64,000 nucleotides of DNA from Porites lobata (GCA_942486035.1 CALNXK010000009.1:855001-919000), one strand, 5' to 3'; counted from the first letter of the stretch, positions 1 to 12,526 are shown. Numbers and translations: made by a program. The notes: generated by a model from the sequence alone, not told the origin.

Positions 1-700
1 GCATGAGTTATAGTAATACAGTCACACAGTTTGCACGTGAAAAAGTTGGACTTTGCCCATTTCGTAGTTCGTACGTAAGAGAATTCGATCACACAGTAAT
101 CCAGTAAGCAGGATTATAAAAATAACTCATGCACACAGTTTGCAAGTCAAGACGTTGGACTTTGCCTCTTTTACAATTCGTAAATAAAAAACGAAAATTG
201 TTTACTAGGAAATTTGCTCAAACGGTTTTAAGAAATCACCTCGGCTTTACAACATGTGCAATCAACTTACGCTTCATGCAACCAAGATGGCGGTCTCAAA
301 GTACCCTTGTTTGACCTTAAACAATGTCATGTTTAGATGCCAAAATCTCCGTCATTGGTTCCTAGAAGCATCAACTCATAGTACTTTCAACCTTATTGGC
401 CCCTGCAACAGACATCCGAGCACACAAAGACACAAAGCCACAAAGATACATACGCTTAAGCCACTGCAATAAGAGCTATTTTTTCAAAATAGCTCAATCA
501 TTCCATTATAATATTTTCATACAATTCCAATTTATATTAAATGAAACCCAACCAGTCTTTCTCTTCGATGTTGTCTAAAAGAACTGGGTTTGAAAACTGT
601 CATACTTTTTTCCGAGCTATTATTTCTGCAGAGTGCACCCCATGAAACAGCTCGATTTCTTTTCCTTTCTAGTCTTTACTTGTTTTAATTTTTAGTCCCA
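1..700. other. No supported gene; imperfect local duplication
   Basis: No coding exon could be supported on either strand. A short block around 25-85 (CACAGTTTGCA, then GTTGGACTTTGCC) recurs at about 130-185, an imperfect tandem duplication. The minus-strand gene to the right should continue here or beyond the left edge, but the candidate splice acceptors I tested run into stops within a few codons. Confidence 0.4.
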
Positions 701-716
701 AGTACACAGCACCTAC

Positions 717-802
717 CTCAGAATCATCTGGGCTTGTGTCAATTAGAGGTGAAGCTGCTTCTTGACCTGATTCAGTTGAAGGTGACACGCTACGGCTGAT
801 TG
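717..802 (-). CDS. Ser/Thr-rich exon after the TRADD-like domain
   Basis: An 86-base exon with acceptor TTAG at 806-803 and donor GAG|GTAGGT at 716-711. In the phase inherited from the previous exon it reads an acidic, Ser/Thr-rich stretch beginning AISRSVSPSTES and ending SPDDSE, with no stop. It has no recognisable domain and resembles the linker exon 2811-3011 in composition. An alternative donor four bases further on (GTGCTG) would change the exit phase, so its 3' border is uncertain. Confidence 0.5.
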
Positions 803-3800
803 CTAACACAGAATACAATAACAAAAATACGTATTGAATTCATATTTTGTGAATGCACTGTTACAGAAAATACCCTCAGCCAGGTACAATTACTGCATTA
901 CTACACATGAACGTGAACGTCAACTAACAGCCACCTCTCTTGCACTAAACGTTACAACATATTTTTTTATAACACGCTAAATGTTATTTCGATTAAAATA
1001 TTATATGCATTATCATTAATTTATCTCTTCTTTTTGTGCAAACTGTTTCAGGGAAGAAATTTCAAGCTCAGAAGATTCTCTATTGTTCTCATGTTAAAGA
1101 TCCACCCCGCAGTGAAACACCTTACGACGATGATCATTCTAGCTGTCAAGTACCACTGCCATAAGCAACCAACCTTTACACAAAATGTCATTGGCCGGGC
1201 AGTTTCCTAAAATGTATAATCTAGTTTACAATGTTGTTATACAAATTTACCATTGTATTAAGTACTTGCTTGGATATGGCAACAAACCATAACACAAAAC
1301 GTCACAAGAATGATAATGATTGGCAACGGTTCCATACATTGAACTGTTCCATTATCTCGACTGAAGTCTCTGAGATGACCGCTTTATTAATACGATGTAT
1401 ATGTATACTTATGAGTACACTGCTACAAAGCACTAGCAGAGAATTATCTCAATTTTTTGTCCAAAGATAATTGCCCAAGACTCACCTGACTTTTCCATAA
1501 GAGATTTCTTGCAAGTAAAATAGTTTTCTTCCTCAATAATAGTCTTTAATCTGATTGTCACCAAGTCTATTTCTTTCGTCATATCACCAGTTACTAAAAA
1601 CCTCTCTGCAGCTTCATTCAGGACACCACAACAATAATCATTCCACAGACTTTCCAGACTTTGCAGGTCAGGACACTGACCTTTTATTACCAAAGATCCC
1701 ATACCCACAGATGTTAAAGTAAAGTTGTAAGTATCTTCTACATGCTTGATGAAGTCACTCAGTCCGCTGGCTGTAGAAAGCTTGTTCCTTTTATTGTATT
1801 TCAAGTACACTTCAAGTTGTTGTCTTAACATTCTATCCACGACATCCTCCAGTTCACTACTTAAATCACGTAGGGTGATCGACATCTTAATAGTGTTTGC
1901 TGCTTCTGAAAATTATTGATTAACAGCATATTACAGGGGCACCCAACGACTGTTTTCTGTAAAATATCTGTTCGGAGAAGCAAATATTGCCTAGAATTTT
2001 CTACTACTTAAGGACGGCTAAAAATTTCTAGCCGACCGCTCCATTCATTCATGACTTTCTGAAGTTTAATTTTTAACATTTCACTCTCCAGGTTAGGCTA
2101 TTTTTCATAGAAAAAAGGAAACCTACAATTTTCAGATTCAAAAATGTGATGGAAAGAGGAATCAGAAAAGCTTTCTCCTTCGTAATACGTTAAATTGCAT
2201 CTAATATTTTCGGGAAAATAATACGAAATCCCTCGTACTTTCGAAAAGACTCAAGTTCCCCTAGGATGACCGAACAGATACAAAGTTTATAGCGCCTCTT
2301 AGAATGTGTTTCTAGATATCTGAAAGTACATGCACTCTGGATAGCTCAAAAAGTGTTTTCAGTGTATTTAGGAGGAAACCGTCGTTGGATGCCCCTGATA
2401 TTAACTACAAGTCAATTACTGCTTCTTATTACTATTAAACAAAAAAAATAAACTATTTACTAATGTATAAGGGAACTCAGTGAGGCTCCTCAGCTCTTTG
2501 TTTGAAAAAGCTTTTACACAAACAGAGCATTCTTAGCTATTCACCATTTTCACGTACATCTTGTACGCATCTTGTTTACCCCCCTGATTTCTCCTGGGTT
2601 TTACACTCGTCCTAAGAAAAATTGAACACAATGGCTATGCAAAATTTTGGGAAGTAAACAAGGTGCGTGGTCTATCTGAAAATGGTGAATAGCAGAGAGA
2701 CAAAAATAAAAACAGTTACTTTTTAAATGGGCCAAAAAATTCTAAAGAGTTTATTAAAACAAGCCACTAAAACACCTAAAGCACCTTGACAATGTAATTC
2801 AATTCCATACCTTGGTCAGAAGTGTGCCCAGAAATGCTAGGAGTATGGCAAATTAAGGGAGATTCTTCATTTAATCTGGCTGCATCCTCAGTTTTAGGCT
2901 GTTCATCAACTGGACATTGCTCTCCTGGGAATCCAGAAGCTGAAGCATGAGCTTTTGCAATGGGCTGCTTTTCATTGACATAAACATCCTTTGGTATATC
3001 AGAAGCATCTGCTGTGAGAACAAGCCTTTATTATAAGCTTCTTACAAAATATACGTATATACAACTGTATGTTTTGTAACCCATTCACATCTCCACCACC
3101 GATAACTACTCATGTGGAACCACGTCCTATGTAACACTAAAAAAAAAAATTAATGGTCACAGACAACTGTGACCCTTAAAGTGGCAGGAGACCCTTATTC
3201 TACACATCACAGATCTTTTTATGCATTTACAACTTCCAATACAACTTTAAAAGGTGTGCACAAAACATTTAAGCTCAAGAAGCAATAGGAATTCAGAATA
3301 AATTTGATGGTAAAAACATCATACCTTTTTAAAGTACTATAGATCCATTTTAAGATTGCATTTCAAAACGGTAATCCTACACGTTTATACAGTCAGCTTT
3401 ATCAAGCTTTGAGCTACATTATTAATAAGGAAAGTAGGCATCTCAAAATTTCAAGTAGCCAATTTAATTTGCAGGTTTGTCACCTCCCAACACAAAACTG
3501 ACTGTCTTTGTATGTTTTCCTTCAGTGGAAGTTTAAAAATAACAACACTGAAGTTCAAGTATGGCTACATGCCACCCCCCCTCCCTCCTTCACCATAAAA
3601 GAATTGAAGGTGCATGATTTCTTAGGAAAATAACTGAATCTACTGGGTAAGGATTTCAAAGAGGTACATTATTTTATACAGAGTGTATGTCTTGGACATA
3701 TTTATCTAGCTTTCAATAAAACGGTAAAATATTCTGGGACAGTACGTACATGTACATATGTACTAAATTTGCAAAGAAAACTGATAGAACCTGTGTGTAC

Positions 3801-6268
3801 ACTCGACAATTTGGTCAAAGAACAAAATGCATTCAGTGCTTGTGAGTGCACTGCACTCTTACATTTTGCATATATTGTGCCAAAAAAACAATATTAGTGT
3901 GATGTATGGTACAACATGAATACAGTGTAATTAAGTACATCAGCACTCAACAAAAATAACTCTTACCATAACCCATTCTCTGCATTCTGTTCACAAGGGC
4001 ATCACATTGCTCCTTCCAACTGTACTTCTCCCCATAAGATACTCTCAGTAATTTTATCTCTTGAAGCCTCATTCCATGCCTGATATGAATAGCTTCTATT
4101 GCTTTTGCCCATTCTGCAGGATCATCTGAATTCATGATGCATGCATTACCATGAAGAACATTCTCTAATGCTTTGGCAAATCCTGACCTACTGCCTACAA
4201 GAATGGGTAGTCCCGCAGACAAGGCCTCAAGTGCAACAAGACCAAATCCCTCTGATTTTGATGGCATTATGGCAAGGTCAGCTTCGCAAAGCAAATCTTT
4301 CAGTCTCTCTCTACTTTGTATAAATTTTCTAACAGTCAACTGCGCTTTCAGAATACCACTCTGAAGAAGTTTTTTTCTAACTTCTTCTTGCTTTCCTTCA
4401 GGTGCTCCAACAAAGATTAGACGATATGGTTTGTTTTTCAACCGTTGATCAGTAAATGCTTGAGCAGCAATGTTGTATCCTTTGAGTTCGAAGTCCTCAT
4501 CATCCCCACGACCAAATAACAACACTTTAAATTCACCATCTTCATTAGGATAATGTTTTGCCACTAAATCCCCAAACTCCCTTTCAAAAAGGCCTGGAGT
4601 AATGGACAAAACATCTTGATCTGTCTTAGATCGCTGTAAATATGAAGCGTATGCTTCTTTTAGTCTGGGTCCAACAGGCACAATAAGATCAGCAAGTTTG
4701 CAAAGCTCAACTTCTGATTTGTGTTTTGTTTCACCTTTTGAAATGGGGTTACTGTAGGATTTGAAACTGCTCAGGTCCTCTGGAGCAGTGTGAACCACTT
4801 GTACCCACTTACAATTTGGAAATTGAGCAGAGTCTCTCATGAATTGCACTTGCCGACCAAGTTTAACACCATGGCCAACAACAATGTCCATGTAGTGGTC
4901 CTGGGGTGGGATGCTCAACCAATCAAGACGATCATATGCTGCACGTTCTTTCGCCTCAACAATAGTGATTCCATAGCCATCTGCTTCTCTTATTTCTTCA
5001 GTGTTGCAAGCTCCCTCCGGGACTAGTAAAGAAATCTTCACTGCTAAATGATTTGAAAGGTGAATAGCAAGCTCTCTGTTTATGGTTGACAACCCACCAG
5101 CAGATGAACCCCACTCACCACCAAGAAGAGTAACATGTAGCACTGGAACACTGGAGTCACCATAGCAAGCCTACAAAGAACAAATATGACAATAAATAAC
5201 AGTAAGAACATAAATGTAAACTGTTGGCACTTTTGTTCAAGAACCACGCCCACTTAATTTGCTTCAGTCTTTTACAATAAAAAATTATGATAATTGTTTA
5301 ATCTAATTCTTCACATTGATCCCTGGTCACGTAATTAATAATAACTAATAAAAATAAAAGAAAACAAAGTAACAGCAATCATTTATACAAAAATTTGTTT
5401 TCATCGACTATATACGTAAATTGATACAATGTAGGGGTAGAATAGCCAATTTTTTTTTTCACTCCCCCACCCAAAGACCCCCGAACATTGTCTAGAAAAT
5501 TTCATTTAAACAGGAATAAATTAGGCATATCCATGTTATTTCTTCCAGATTTCAGTATTATTCTTAAAACAGTACGCGCTTTCATAAATTAACAGCTTAC
5601 AATCAGTATATTTTAGAGGACGAGTTTTGTTTTAGAGTTTCAAAATATGAGAAATTCCTTCATAATCTAAAGGTCTATTAGGCATGAAACAAGGTATGAA
5701 GTGGATATATTTTGGCATATATTTGTCACTTTCGTTTTTTTTAATACAATGATGCAAACTTCAATTAGGTGTATATGTTGTGATTCAAATTTTTCCTTGG
5801 TTTAAAATTTTTCAAAACCAGTTTAATTTTTACTCTCCTTTGTCTAAAATCAATTACCATAATCAGAGACAAAGAAAAACAAAAAATAAACTGGTTTGAA
5901 AAATTTTAAACCAAGGAAAAATTTAAACCACAACATATACATACGTGATCATAGAGGTAAATCAAAGTTATTCACCAAACAAACAAGGCATAACCATAAA
6001 TTTCTTGCATCTTGTGAACTAAAAGCACCCTTATATATATATATGTCAACATATAGGCCGACGACTGTCAAGTCAACATGTTGACCAAGCCCCATTTAAT
6101 TATGGTTAATATTAGTAAACATGACAACCATGTCAGTCACCAAATGCCAGCTGACATGTCAACAGCATAGTATAACATAAATTTCATGAATAAAGTATAA
6201 CTTTTTGTAACAAGAAATAAAAAAAAAGAATTAACCTCTGAATTGTCCAGACTCCTTGTTGCTTTCAT
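717..6268 (-). CDS. Glycosyltransferase plus TRADD-like domain protein, multi-exon, 3' end missing
   Basis: Proposed coding exons, in transcript order: 6236-6268 (tentative first exon, ATG at 6268-6266), 3967-5170, 2811-3011, 1486-1905 and 717-802. All have GT donors and AG acceptors. Phases match at each junction: 0 into the glycosyltransferase exon, then 1, 1 and 1. The split codon G|CA after 3967 gives Ala and the split codon before 1486-1905 gives Glu. Domain order is a GT-B group 1 glycosyltransferase, a low-complexity linker, then a TRADD-like N-terminal domain. Many coral NACHT/NB-ARC receptors are reported to carry a group 1 glycosyltransferase domain, so an intracellular innate-immunity role is likely. 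No nucleotide-binding domain is visible here. The last exon is still open and the gene probably continues left of the window. The 11-codon first exon is the weakest part. Confidence 0.75.
1486..1905 (-). CDS. TRADD-like N-terminal domain exon
   Basis: A 420-base exon, phase 1 at both ends, with acceptor TTTTCAG before 1905 and donor CAG|GTGAG at 1486/1485. It encodes a compact ~140-residue domain. Landmarks are a helix around LEDVVDRMLRQQLEVYLKYN, then VGMGSLVIKGQCPDLQSLE, LWNDYCCGVLNEAAERFL and EEENYFTCKKSLMEKS. I recognise this pattern as the TRADD-like N-terminal module expanded in cnidarians and thought to act in death-domain-type signalling. Because both phases are 1, the exon can be moved or duplicated without breaking the frame, which suits domain shuffling. 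The family call comes from pattern recognition, not a search. Confidence 0.75.
1934..2397. mobile_element. MITE with AGGGGCACCCAACGA ends and 6-bp target duplication
   Basis: Terminal inverted repeats (AGGGGCACCCAACGAC at the left, GTCGTTGGATGCCCCT at the right) enclose about 464 bases with no ORF. Exact direct repeats ATATTA flank it at 1928-1933 and 2398-2403. It lies in the intron between the linker and TRADD-like exons. A second copy with its own 6-base duplication is at 58994-59357. Confidence 0.8.
2811..3011 (-). CDS. Low-complexity linker exon between glycosyltransferase and TRADD-like domains
   Basis: A 201-base exon, exactly 67 codons, phase 1 at both ends. Acceptor ACAG is at 3015-3012 and donor AAG|GTATGG at 2811/2810. 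The peptide is acidic and Ser/Pro-rich (begins ADASDIPKDVYVNEKQP, ends CHTPSISGHTSDQ) with no recognised fold, so it is probably a flexible spacer. It joins in frame to the exons on both sides. Confidence 0.65.
3967..5170 (-). CDS. Group 1 (GT-B) glycosyltransferase exon
   Basis: A single 1,204-base exon coding ~401 residues, with acceptor TTTGTAG before 5170 and donor G|GTAAGA at 3967/3966. The product is a full two-lobe GT-B glycosyltransferase. Counting from VLHVTLL as residue 1, the N-terminal lobe starts LLGGEWGSSAGGLSTINRE, typical of the cnidarian and amphioxus version. The C-terminal lobe has FGRGDDEDFELKG (R212 and K221, expected phosphate contacts) and the E-x7-E motif SEGFGLVALEAL (E298 and E306). 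All expected catalytic and binding positions are present, so it could be active on a nucleotide-sugar; the acceptor is unknown. There is no signal peptide, which suggests a cytosolic location. The GTG at 5143 is not a start: the frame stays open upstream to the splice acceptor. Confidence 0.9.
5770..5941. repeat. Imperfect palindrome (MITE-like) in intron 1
   Basis: TGTATATGTTGTG at 5770 pairs with CACAACATATACA ending at 5941. The pairing continues inward through CCTTGGTTTAAAATTTTTCA and its complement, with a ~50-base loop. No target duplication was found. It lies in the long first intron of the glycosyltransferase gene. Confidence 0.6.
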
Positions 6269-7377
6269 GACCTCAGGCTAATCAGATGAGGCAGCCATGA
6301 CTGATGAATAGAAGGGGAAGGGGAATGCTATAGTAACATATTAATCATAACTGCCCTCTTGTCAGATAATAATAATGTGACTCTCAGCTGTCAGTGCTGT
6401 AGTTAATACAGGGAATAGGGGTTATGTATCCACCATTTAAACAAAAGGGTCCTGTTGGACTCACGTGGAGATATGTCCAGGTTTGTATGCAGTTGCAAAA
6501 ATTTCAAAAAATTTGAAAATTCACTGCATTAGTGAAAAGCAGTAAACGTGGAGGTAAGGAAGACCTCAGCTAAATCTGTGATTTTAGTGAAAACTGCAAA
6601 TTAGAAAAAACATTGGAAAATTTCAGCATAATTCAGAAATTTGCCGAAGAGTGTAAAGCAGTGAAAGAGGAGGTTGAGAAGGCCTTGACAAAACCTGAGA
6701 TTTTTGTGAAACTTGCAAAAAATTGGGCAAACATGAGATAGATATAATTTCAAAGTTGCTCCATTAGTCTCTGTTTTACAGCCAGGCTAAGTGCGAAGCC
6801 ATTGATTAACGTCTTTTACTTCGCGTTATTTTCCTCACTTATATGTGTTGTCCGTGACTGTGCTCACATGGTGGGTGGCTCCTCCTAAAATGTTCTGCAA
6901 ATTATTGGTATAGGATTTAATGGAACCCAAACGAATTGTGGAATTGCACGCATTTTAGGCATCCTACTGATGAAGAGTTGCGACACGTAGATATATATTT
7001 TTTAGCAACTAATATAATAATCTGCAGTCTGTCTACTTTGAATATAAAAAATTAATATTTTTTTCAGTATTCACTAACACTAAGCCTTGTTTTGAAAGCA
7101 ACAATTTATATTTTGAAACACACAGAGGTCCTATAGTGTTTTACTGAGCCATCAAAATGTAGTGGGTGAATCATTTCAATGCAGGGGAAGTGGGAAGGGG
7201 GAGGGGGAGGGGTTGTTGGGGACGTGGCTGGGAATTGAGTTAGTGAGTAATTAGTGAGTAATTGAGTTAATGTTGCATTATTCCTACTTACAATTTCATC
7301 GGAATGCCTTGGCAGGCATTAATTACCAATGAAGAATAAAAAAGTTAGTTTATTATTTCATAATACATAAGCTTACT
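6269..7377. other. No gene seen
   Basis: AT-rich sequence upstream of the glycosyltransferase gene. It includes a G-rich run at about 7185-7235 and no ORF or splice-delimited exon I can support. The promoter of the gene to the left should lie here, but no recognisable core element stands out. Confidence 0.4.
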
Positions 7378-8105
7378 GTTGCCGTGTTTAGACTTGAGCG
7401 TGCTACCTAGGTATTGGAGTTAACTTACCTAGGTAAATATTTTGCGTGTGTAAACGCCAACTGATACCCTGGTAAACAACGCTCAAGACAATAGAAAGTC
7501 AACTAAGGTAAAAGTTCAGTTTACCCTGCGAGCAGGCATGGTTAAGGTCGGTAACCAAGGTTTGGATGACTGATACATCTGCTTGCGGTCGCATAGAATT
7601 TCACATCCTGTGGTGTCGGGATTGTGTCAGTCTCATTCGATCACGTTTTCGAACGTACGTCTTGATATTCTATAGTTCTCCTTCCACCATTCTTCAACAA
7701 AATTTCCGTTCAATAGGGTTTCGAACCAGAATTGGTTTCTCAGCCCCGACCACGCAGTCGTCTAACGCCCCTTGTCTTGCGAAGGGCAATTTGTAGCAGA
7801 ATTAATCGCTTTTGCCTCGACCTCTTTAGGTGCTGCAAAAGTAAGAGCTGCTGCAATCTCGATCCCTGGGTTTGCTGATCAAGAACAAGAAAATAAAACG
7901 CGAGGACTACAACAGCCGTTGGACAGCTTCTCTTTTAAACGCGAGCACTTTATGAGTGGATTTAGAATTTGCCGCCAATTCGATTAGATTGCGATTGATG
8001 ACAGATTAACCTAAGTTATTTGAGCCCGTATAAACACTGTACAAATGTACCAGGGTTTAGTCAGTTAATGTTTACCTTGGTAAACGCTTGAGTGTAAACA
8101 CAGCA
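7378..8105. mobile_element. Putative non-autonomous DNA transposon
   Basis: GCCGTGTTTAGACTTGAGCG at the left matches the complement of CGCTTGAGTGTAAACACAGC at the right. Subterminal motifs related to ACCTAGGTAAA and TTTACCTTGGTAAAC occur just inside each end. The ~725-base interior has only short frames. The target duplication is not clear. Confidence 0.55.
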
Positions 8106-8697
8106 TGTGTAAGACTTGATGCCAGTTCAACCAGATGATGATGCCAGTCTAAGCTGCACTTAAAGCTCAGCTAAACTTGCGAACATTGCTTATTAAATTC
8201 AATATTGCTGCATAGTCTTTAGTCAAAGAGGAGACTTAAATGAACAAAAACAGACAAAGCTAAGAATCCTTACCCTGCCATAGCTATCCAGCTCGACGTT
8301 CAGCTGTTAGTTTCTAACTTTTGATGTTCTTCCAGTAATATCTCCTCTAATCGGACTCCTAAAATCAACGCCGCTCAAATCAGACTGTCGCCTGAGTATC
8401 AGGCCTTCCTAACGGGCTAAGAGAAAGGAGATTTGGTATAGATACTAACTTAAAATCGAAATCAGACACGAGCGACTAAATACAGGAATGGCCTGTAATT
8501 GGAGGATAAAAATAGTTATTATTTAACTTTCAACCACGCGTCACACTCCTGGACAACAATATCACTAACGTCGTTGTGATGTGTGACTTCTGTTTCGTCT
8601 TACGCCAGAAAGAAGTCGATGTATGAACCTTAAAATTTCACTTACATCGGCAGAACCTTTTTCTAGTGTTAAACAGTACCAAGAGAGAGGGGGAATT
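8106..8697. other. No gene seen
   Basis: Spacer between the putative transposon on the left and the larger element on the right. No coding exon, RNA gene or clear repeat boundary was found. Confidence 0.35.
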
Positions 8698-9018
8698 GTC
8701 ACAGCGTTGGCGAACAGCGTTCAGTTCGGACTCAAACAAAGTTCAACACTCGGAGCTATTCCTGTATTTAAACCGCTGACGGGTCAATGTACAGGAATGG
8801 CTCCGATCTGCATAAAGAGACTGTAACATGTTGGTGTGTGATGTGGGAGGTGGGGTGGGGGTGGGGTTTGGGCGATTATGACCAGATGATATAAACAAAA
8901 AAACCAAAGAGCTTCACAGAAAAAAAAAAATCCAAAATCAACTCAAATAAAAAAGTCGATAAAGGAACTAGACTTGCTTGATCATTACTGATTACTTATC
9001 TGTCTGTCGCTGGTGATT

Positions 9019-11629
9019 TAGCCTGAATTTCATCCGATTACTTCGAGTCGTTATTACTCCCTCAGCCGACGTCTGAATCGACCGGCCCTTAATGCCGTCC
9101 AGTGACGTCACTACTCCTTGACCTTTGCTTTAAATCACGCAAAAAGTAAAACACGATTTTCAAGTGGCAAACCCCCCGGGGCAAACCGAGAAATATCGTT
9201 TGGAAATGTCTGCATGATACAGAACAGCTTTATTTTTTTCGATTGTAATTCATGTTTAACGTTCAAACTATCAACTGCATGCAGTAAAAGTCTGAACCGG
9301 TTGTAAATTCTATAATCAAACTCGGTCGCTGATCACGAAATGAAATAAACACACGGAACACTTAGTTCAAAAACACAATGATTTGCTTTAATTGAAAAGA
9401 AGCTATTTGGTCCTTAACGAATAAAAAAACGAGGAGACAAGAAAGAAAAGCTAACAGAATTATTATACTTGACGGTAAAAATAGCAAGACGGTCGAATTA
9501 TAACATTGATCTCAGAAAACTTCGCGTAAACAAATTCACCGGCCCGGCGGCCGCCGTTACCACAAAGCGGCGGGCGTCGATAAAACCAGGAACACGGAAC
9601 ACGGAACACGGAACACGGAACACGGAACACGGAACATTCTGGAACATCCCGGAACATGACAAAATAAAAATAATTTTCATGAAAATAAAATTAATTGAAT
9701 AAAATAATAATAATAAAATAATTTTCCACAAATTAATAATAACTTAAAATAACAAAAATAATAACTTAAAATAACAAAAAAAAAAGGAAATTAAAGAAAA
9801 AGAAACTGCTATCATCTCCGAGCATGAGAAAACAATATTTTGTCGCAAATAATTTGTTGGGCGAGTGAGGGTCCATGCAAATAACAGTAAAGAGTGAAGG
9901 CTTGCTTCTAAATTCAAAATATGTTATAATGGGTCGCGAGGAGGGGGGTTTTCAAGCTTTCCTCGCACAGCTACGTCTTGTAATTGTTTGCCATGCGGTT
10001 TAACGGTTATCTAGCTTGGGACCAGGTTCCGAAGTGGGGGAAAAAGGAAAAAAAACGGGGTCAAGCTTTGTACTTTAGAGGATAAGGATTCACATTCGCC
10101 GTCAATAGTTTCAGTGGCAGTGGTAGCGCAGCGGTAGTTTCTAACTGTTATCAGTTAGCCTGAATTTTAGCTGTCTCCCTAGTCGCAAGTGAAGTTTTCA
10201 TTTTGGAAACAGTAATGGGTGGCTAGTCTCGGCGACTAGACTCTCTTGAATTAAATCCTTATGTTGATTTGCGTCAGATAACAAAGTTGACTATTCATCC
10301 CACATAATTATGAAAAAAAACAATGTTGAGTTGCGCAGAATAAAATTATGACCCAATTAACTTTTATGGGAGGGGCTGTACCGATTTCCGTGATCACGGA
10401 GATCCACACAGACTTCCTTGGCCCGTTTCAGACCCCAGACATGACAATGACACGACGAAGCCAAATGCTCCGAGATTGATATATTTAGCAAGGTGGAACA
10501 CAAAAACAAACAAACAAACAAGGACGGCTCCTTTCCTTTTTATACAGGCTTTGACCAAACGGATACTGCAATATTCAGTGAAAATAGCTTGAATTTCAGC
10601 CGTCTCCACGAGACGCAAACTTCTCTTGCGACTCGAGGAGACGTCTGAAATATCAGGCTGACTGTAAACAGTGTAGAAACTACTACGAATGGGAGTGTTG
10701 TCCACTAAAATCCAAAGACAGGAGCCCCTAAGCTCCTCTTAAGTTCACAGAGCCTAGTCTATAAGTAATTCATTTCAACCTCAAGAAAGCAAAGCACCGT
10801 CGGTTGTATATAAGGAGACTATATGTTGGCTTGACATGAGATACTGCACCGACGTTTCAGACGATCGCAAATCCGTAAATGGATAACCGCCAAATGATTA
10901 ACCGCATGGCAAACAAGACCCATTTTAATATATATGTTTTGAATTTAGAAGCAAGCCTTTACTCATTACTATCATTTGCATGGACCCTCACTCGCCCAAC
11001 AAATTATCTGCGACAAAATATTGTTTTCTCATACTCGGAGATGTTACCAGTTTCTTTTTCTTAATTATTTCTGTATTTTTCTTTTTTTTTCTTTTTATTT
11101 TATGCTAGTTTATGTTATTTTGTTATTATTAATTTTTACAAAAAATATTTTATTATTATTATTTTATTTAATTAATTTTTTTTTCATGAAAATTGTTTTT
11201 GTTTTTTCATGTTCCGGCATGTTCCGGAATGTTCCGTGTTCCTGGTTTTATCGACGCCCCAAAGCGGCTCTAAATGAAAAACCTACCGACTCTCCGCAAT
11301 GATTCTTCAGTTCGCAGTTCAATTTAGCATGCCAGTTTCGAAGACAAGGGCAATTTTGCTGTTTAAGATTAAGATTAAGCTTATCGAAATGTTTGAACTA
11401 AAAGAAAGAACGCCAGGGATGCGATCCGCTGAATATCAAGCGACAATCCCGCGAAAATTTTTCATAATTATACATAATTATGCGAATGTTTTTAGACAAT
11501 CAACCAATGAAAATTACTACCCGGTTTTCGGGTAGTGAGGGACGTCACTAGACGGCATTAACGGCCGGTCGATTCAGACGTTGTTGAGAGGAGAAAACGA
11601 CTCGAAGCAATGGGATGAATTTCAGGCTA
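9019..11629. mobile_element. Long-inverted-repeat element (B) nested in element A, 9-bp target duplication
   Basis: Begins TAGCCTGAATTTCATCC and ends with its complement GGATGAATTTCAGGCTA. It is flanked by near-identical 9-base repeats CTGGTGATT (9010-9018) and CTTGTGATT (11630-11638). Outer arms match for ~105 bases; further matching blocks make it a foldback of roughly 1 kb (left) and 0.75 kb (right) arms around a loop at about 10012-10880. Left-arm landmarks are CGTCGATAAAACCAGG, an (ACGGAAC)n tract at 9597-9640 and an AT-rich block; all recur inverted at 10880-11260. The tandem tract is longer in the left arm. A 9-base duplication with long inverted ends suggests a Mutator-like non-autonomous element. 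Removing it restores the left end of element A. Confidence 0.85.
9590..9645. repeat. (GGAACAC)n tandem tract
   Basis: About six units of the 7-mer GGAACAC/ACGGAAC, followed by degenerate GGAACATTCT and GGAACATCCC units. The inverted counterpart near 11210-11245 has only about three degenerate units, so the tract expanded or contracted after the arms formed. Confidence 0.85.
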
Positions 11630-12526
11630 CTTGTGATTAGCAATACGGGGTTGTTTTTAAATGATCTGTTTTAAAGTTTTTGTACCGGGTTGTTTTTCAT
11701 CCGACAAAACTTGAACGAATCAATTTATCGAAACTAAAAATAACGTGCTTGCGTCCATGATATATATGGCCTAAAGTTAAAAATTCTCACACGTAGCTTA
11801 GTGGACATTATCGATTGATTGATAAAGTCAACCTAAGTAATGAGGTGCCCGCCTCAGTGCATAGGATAGGGATGGGGGGTGAGAAAAATGAAAGCATTTT
11901 CTAGGGGGTTCGGCACTTGAACATGCTTTTTTTAGGCTTGTATGCATTTCTTCTGCCTTTACCGGTGGGCAAAGTCTATACCCGTTTTCAGACCAAAACG
12001 CCGGCTCAATAACCCTTCTCTTTAGGGTGGCACATATCTATATGGTTATATAAGGAAGTACCTCCCAGGGCACTTTTCTGATGGTCCCTCCTCAAAACAA
12101 CCCTAACTCAGTCAAGAAAAGCCGCTGTTTTGCCATGATTTGCATCACCCGGCAAAAACTAGGTCAAAACACAAAATACACCGCCACACTCGAACTGTCT
12201 CATGCGAGGCTAGTGAGGCTAATTTTAATGTATAAAACAGACTATTAGATTTAAAAGGTTTTCTGCATTGTTCGATCAAACATCTCAGTTGTTGATTCTT
12301 TTCACTCATACGACTGAAGCAATTTTGTTTTACAAACTGCAAGCATGCATGACTGCCTTTAATCTATGCTGGGGTCCTGTACATAAAAAAGCCTTTGTAC
12401 ACTTGAGTCTTAATCTCGTCTATGTGGAATTTTCTTTTGTGTGGGTTTTTTTCCTGGTGACTTGGCTACACTAAGGCCTATATTGCCTGCCTTGATCTTT
12501 TTGCTGTCTCTCTTTTCAGGTCTGTC

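Noticed and set aside
4141..5026. Plus-strand ORFs inside the glycosyltransferase exon
   Set aside because: Antisense shadows of a clearly coding minus-strand exon.
5143..5143. GTG at 5143 as the start of the glycosyltransferase
   Set aside because: Nuclear animal gene; the frame continues upstream to a splice acceptor at 5171-5173.
9463..9731. Three overlapping ORFs on both strands
   Set aside because: Generated by the (GGAACAC)n tandem tract in the arm of element B.
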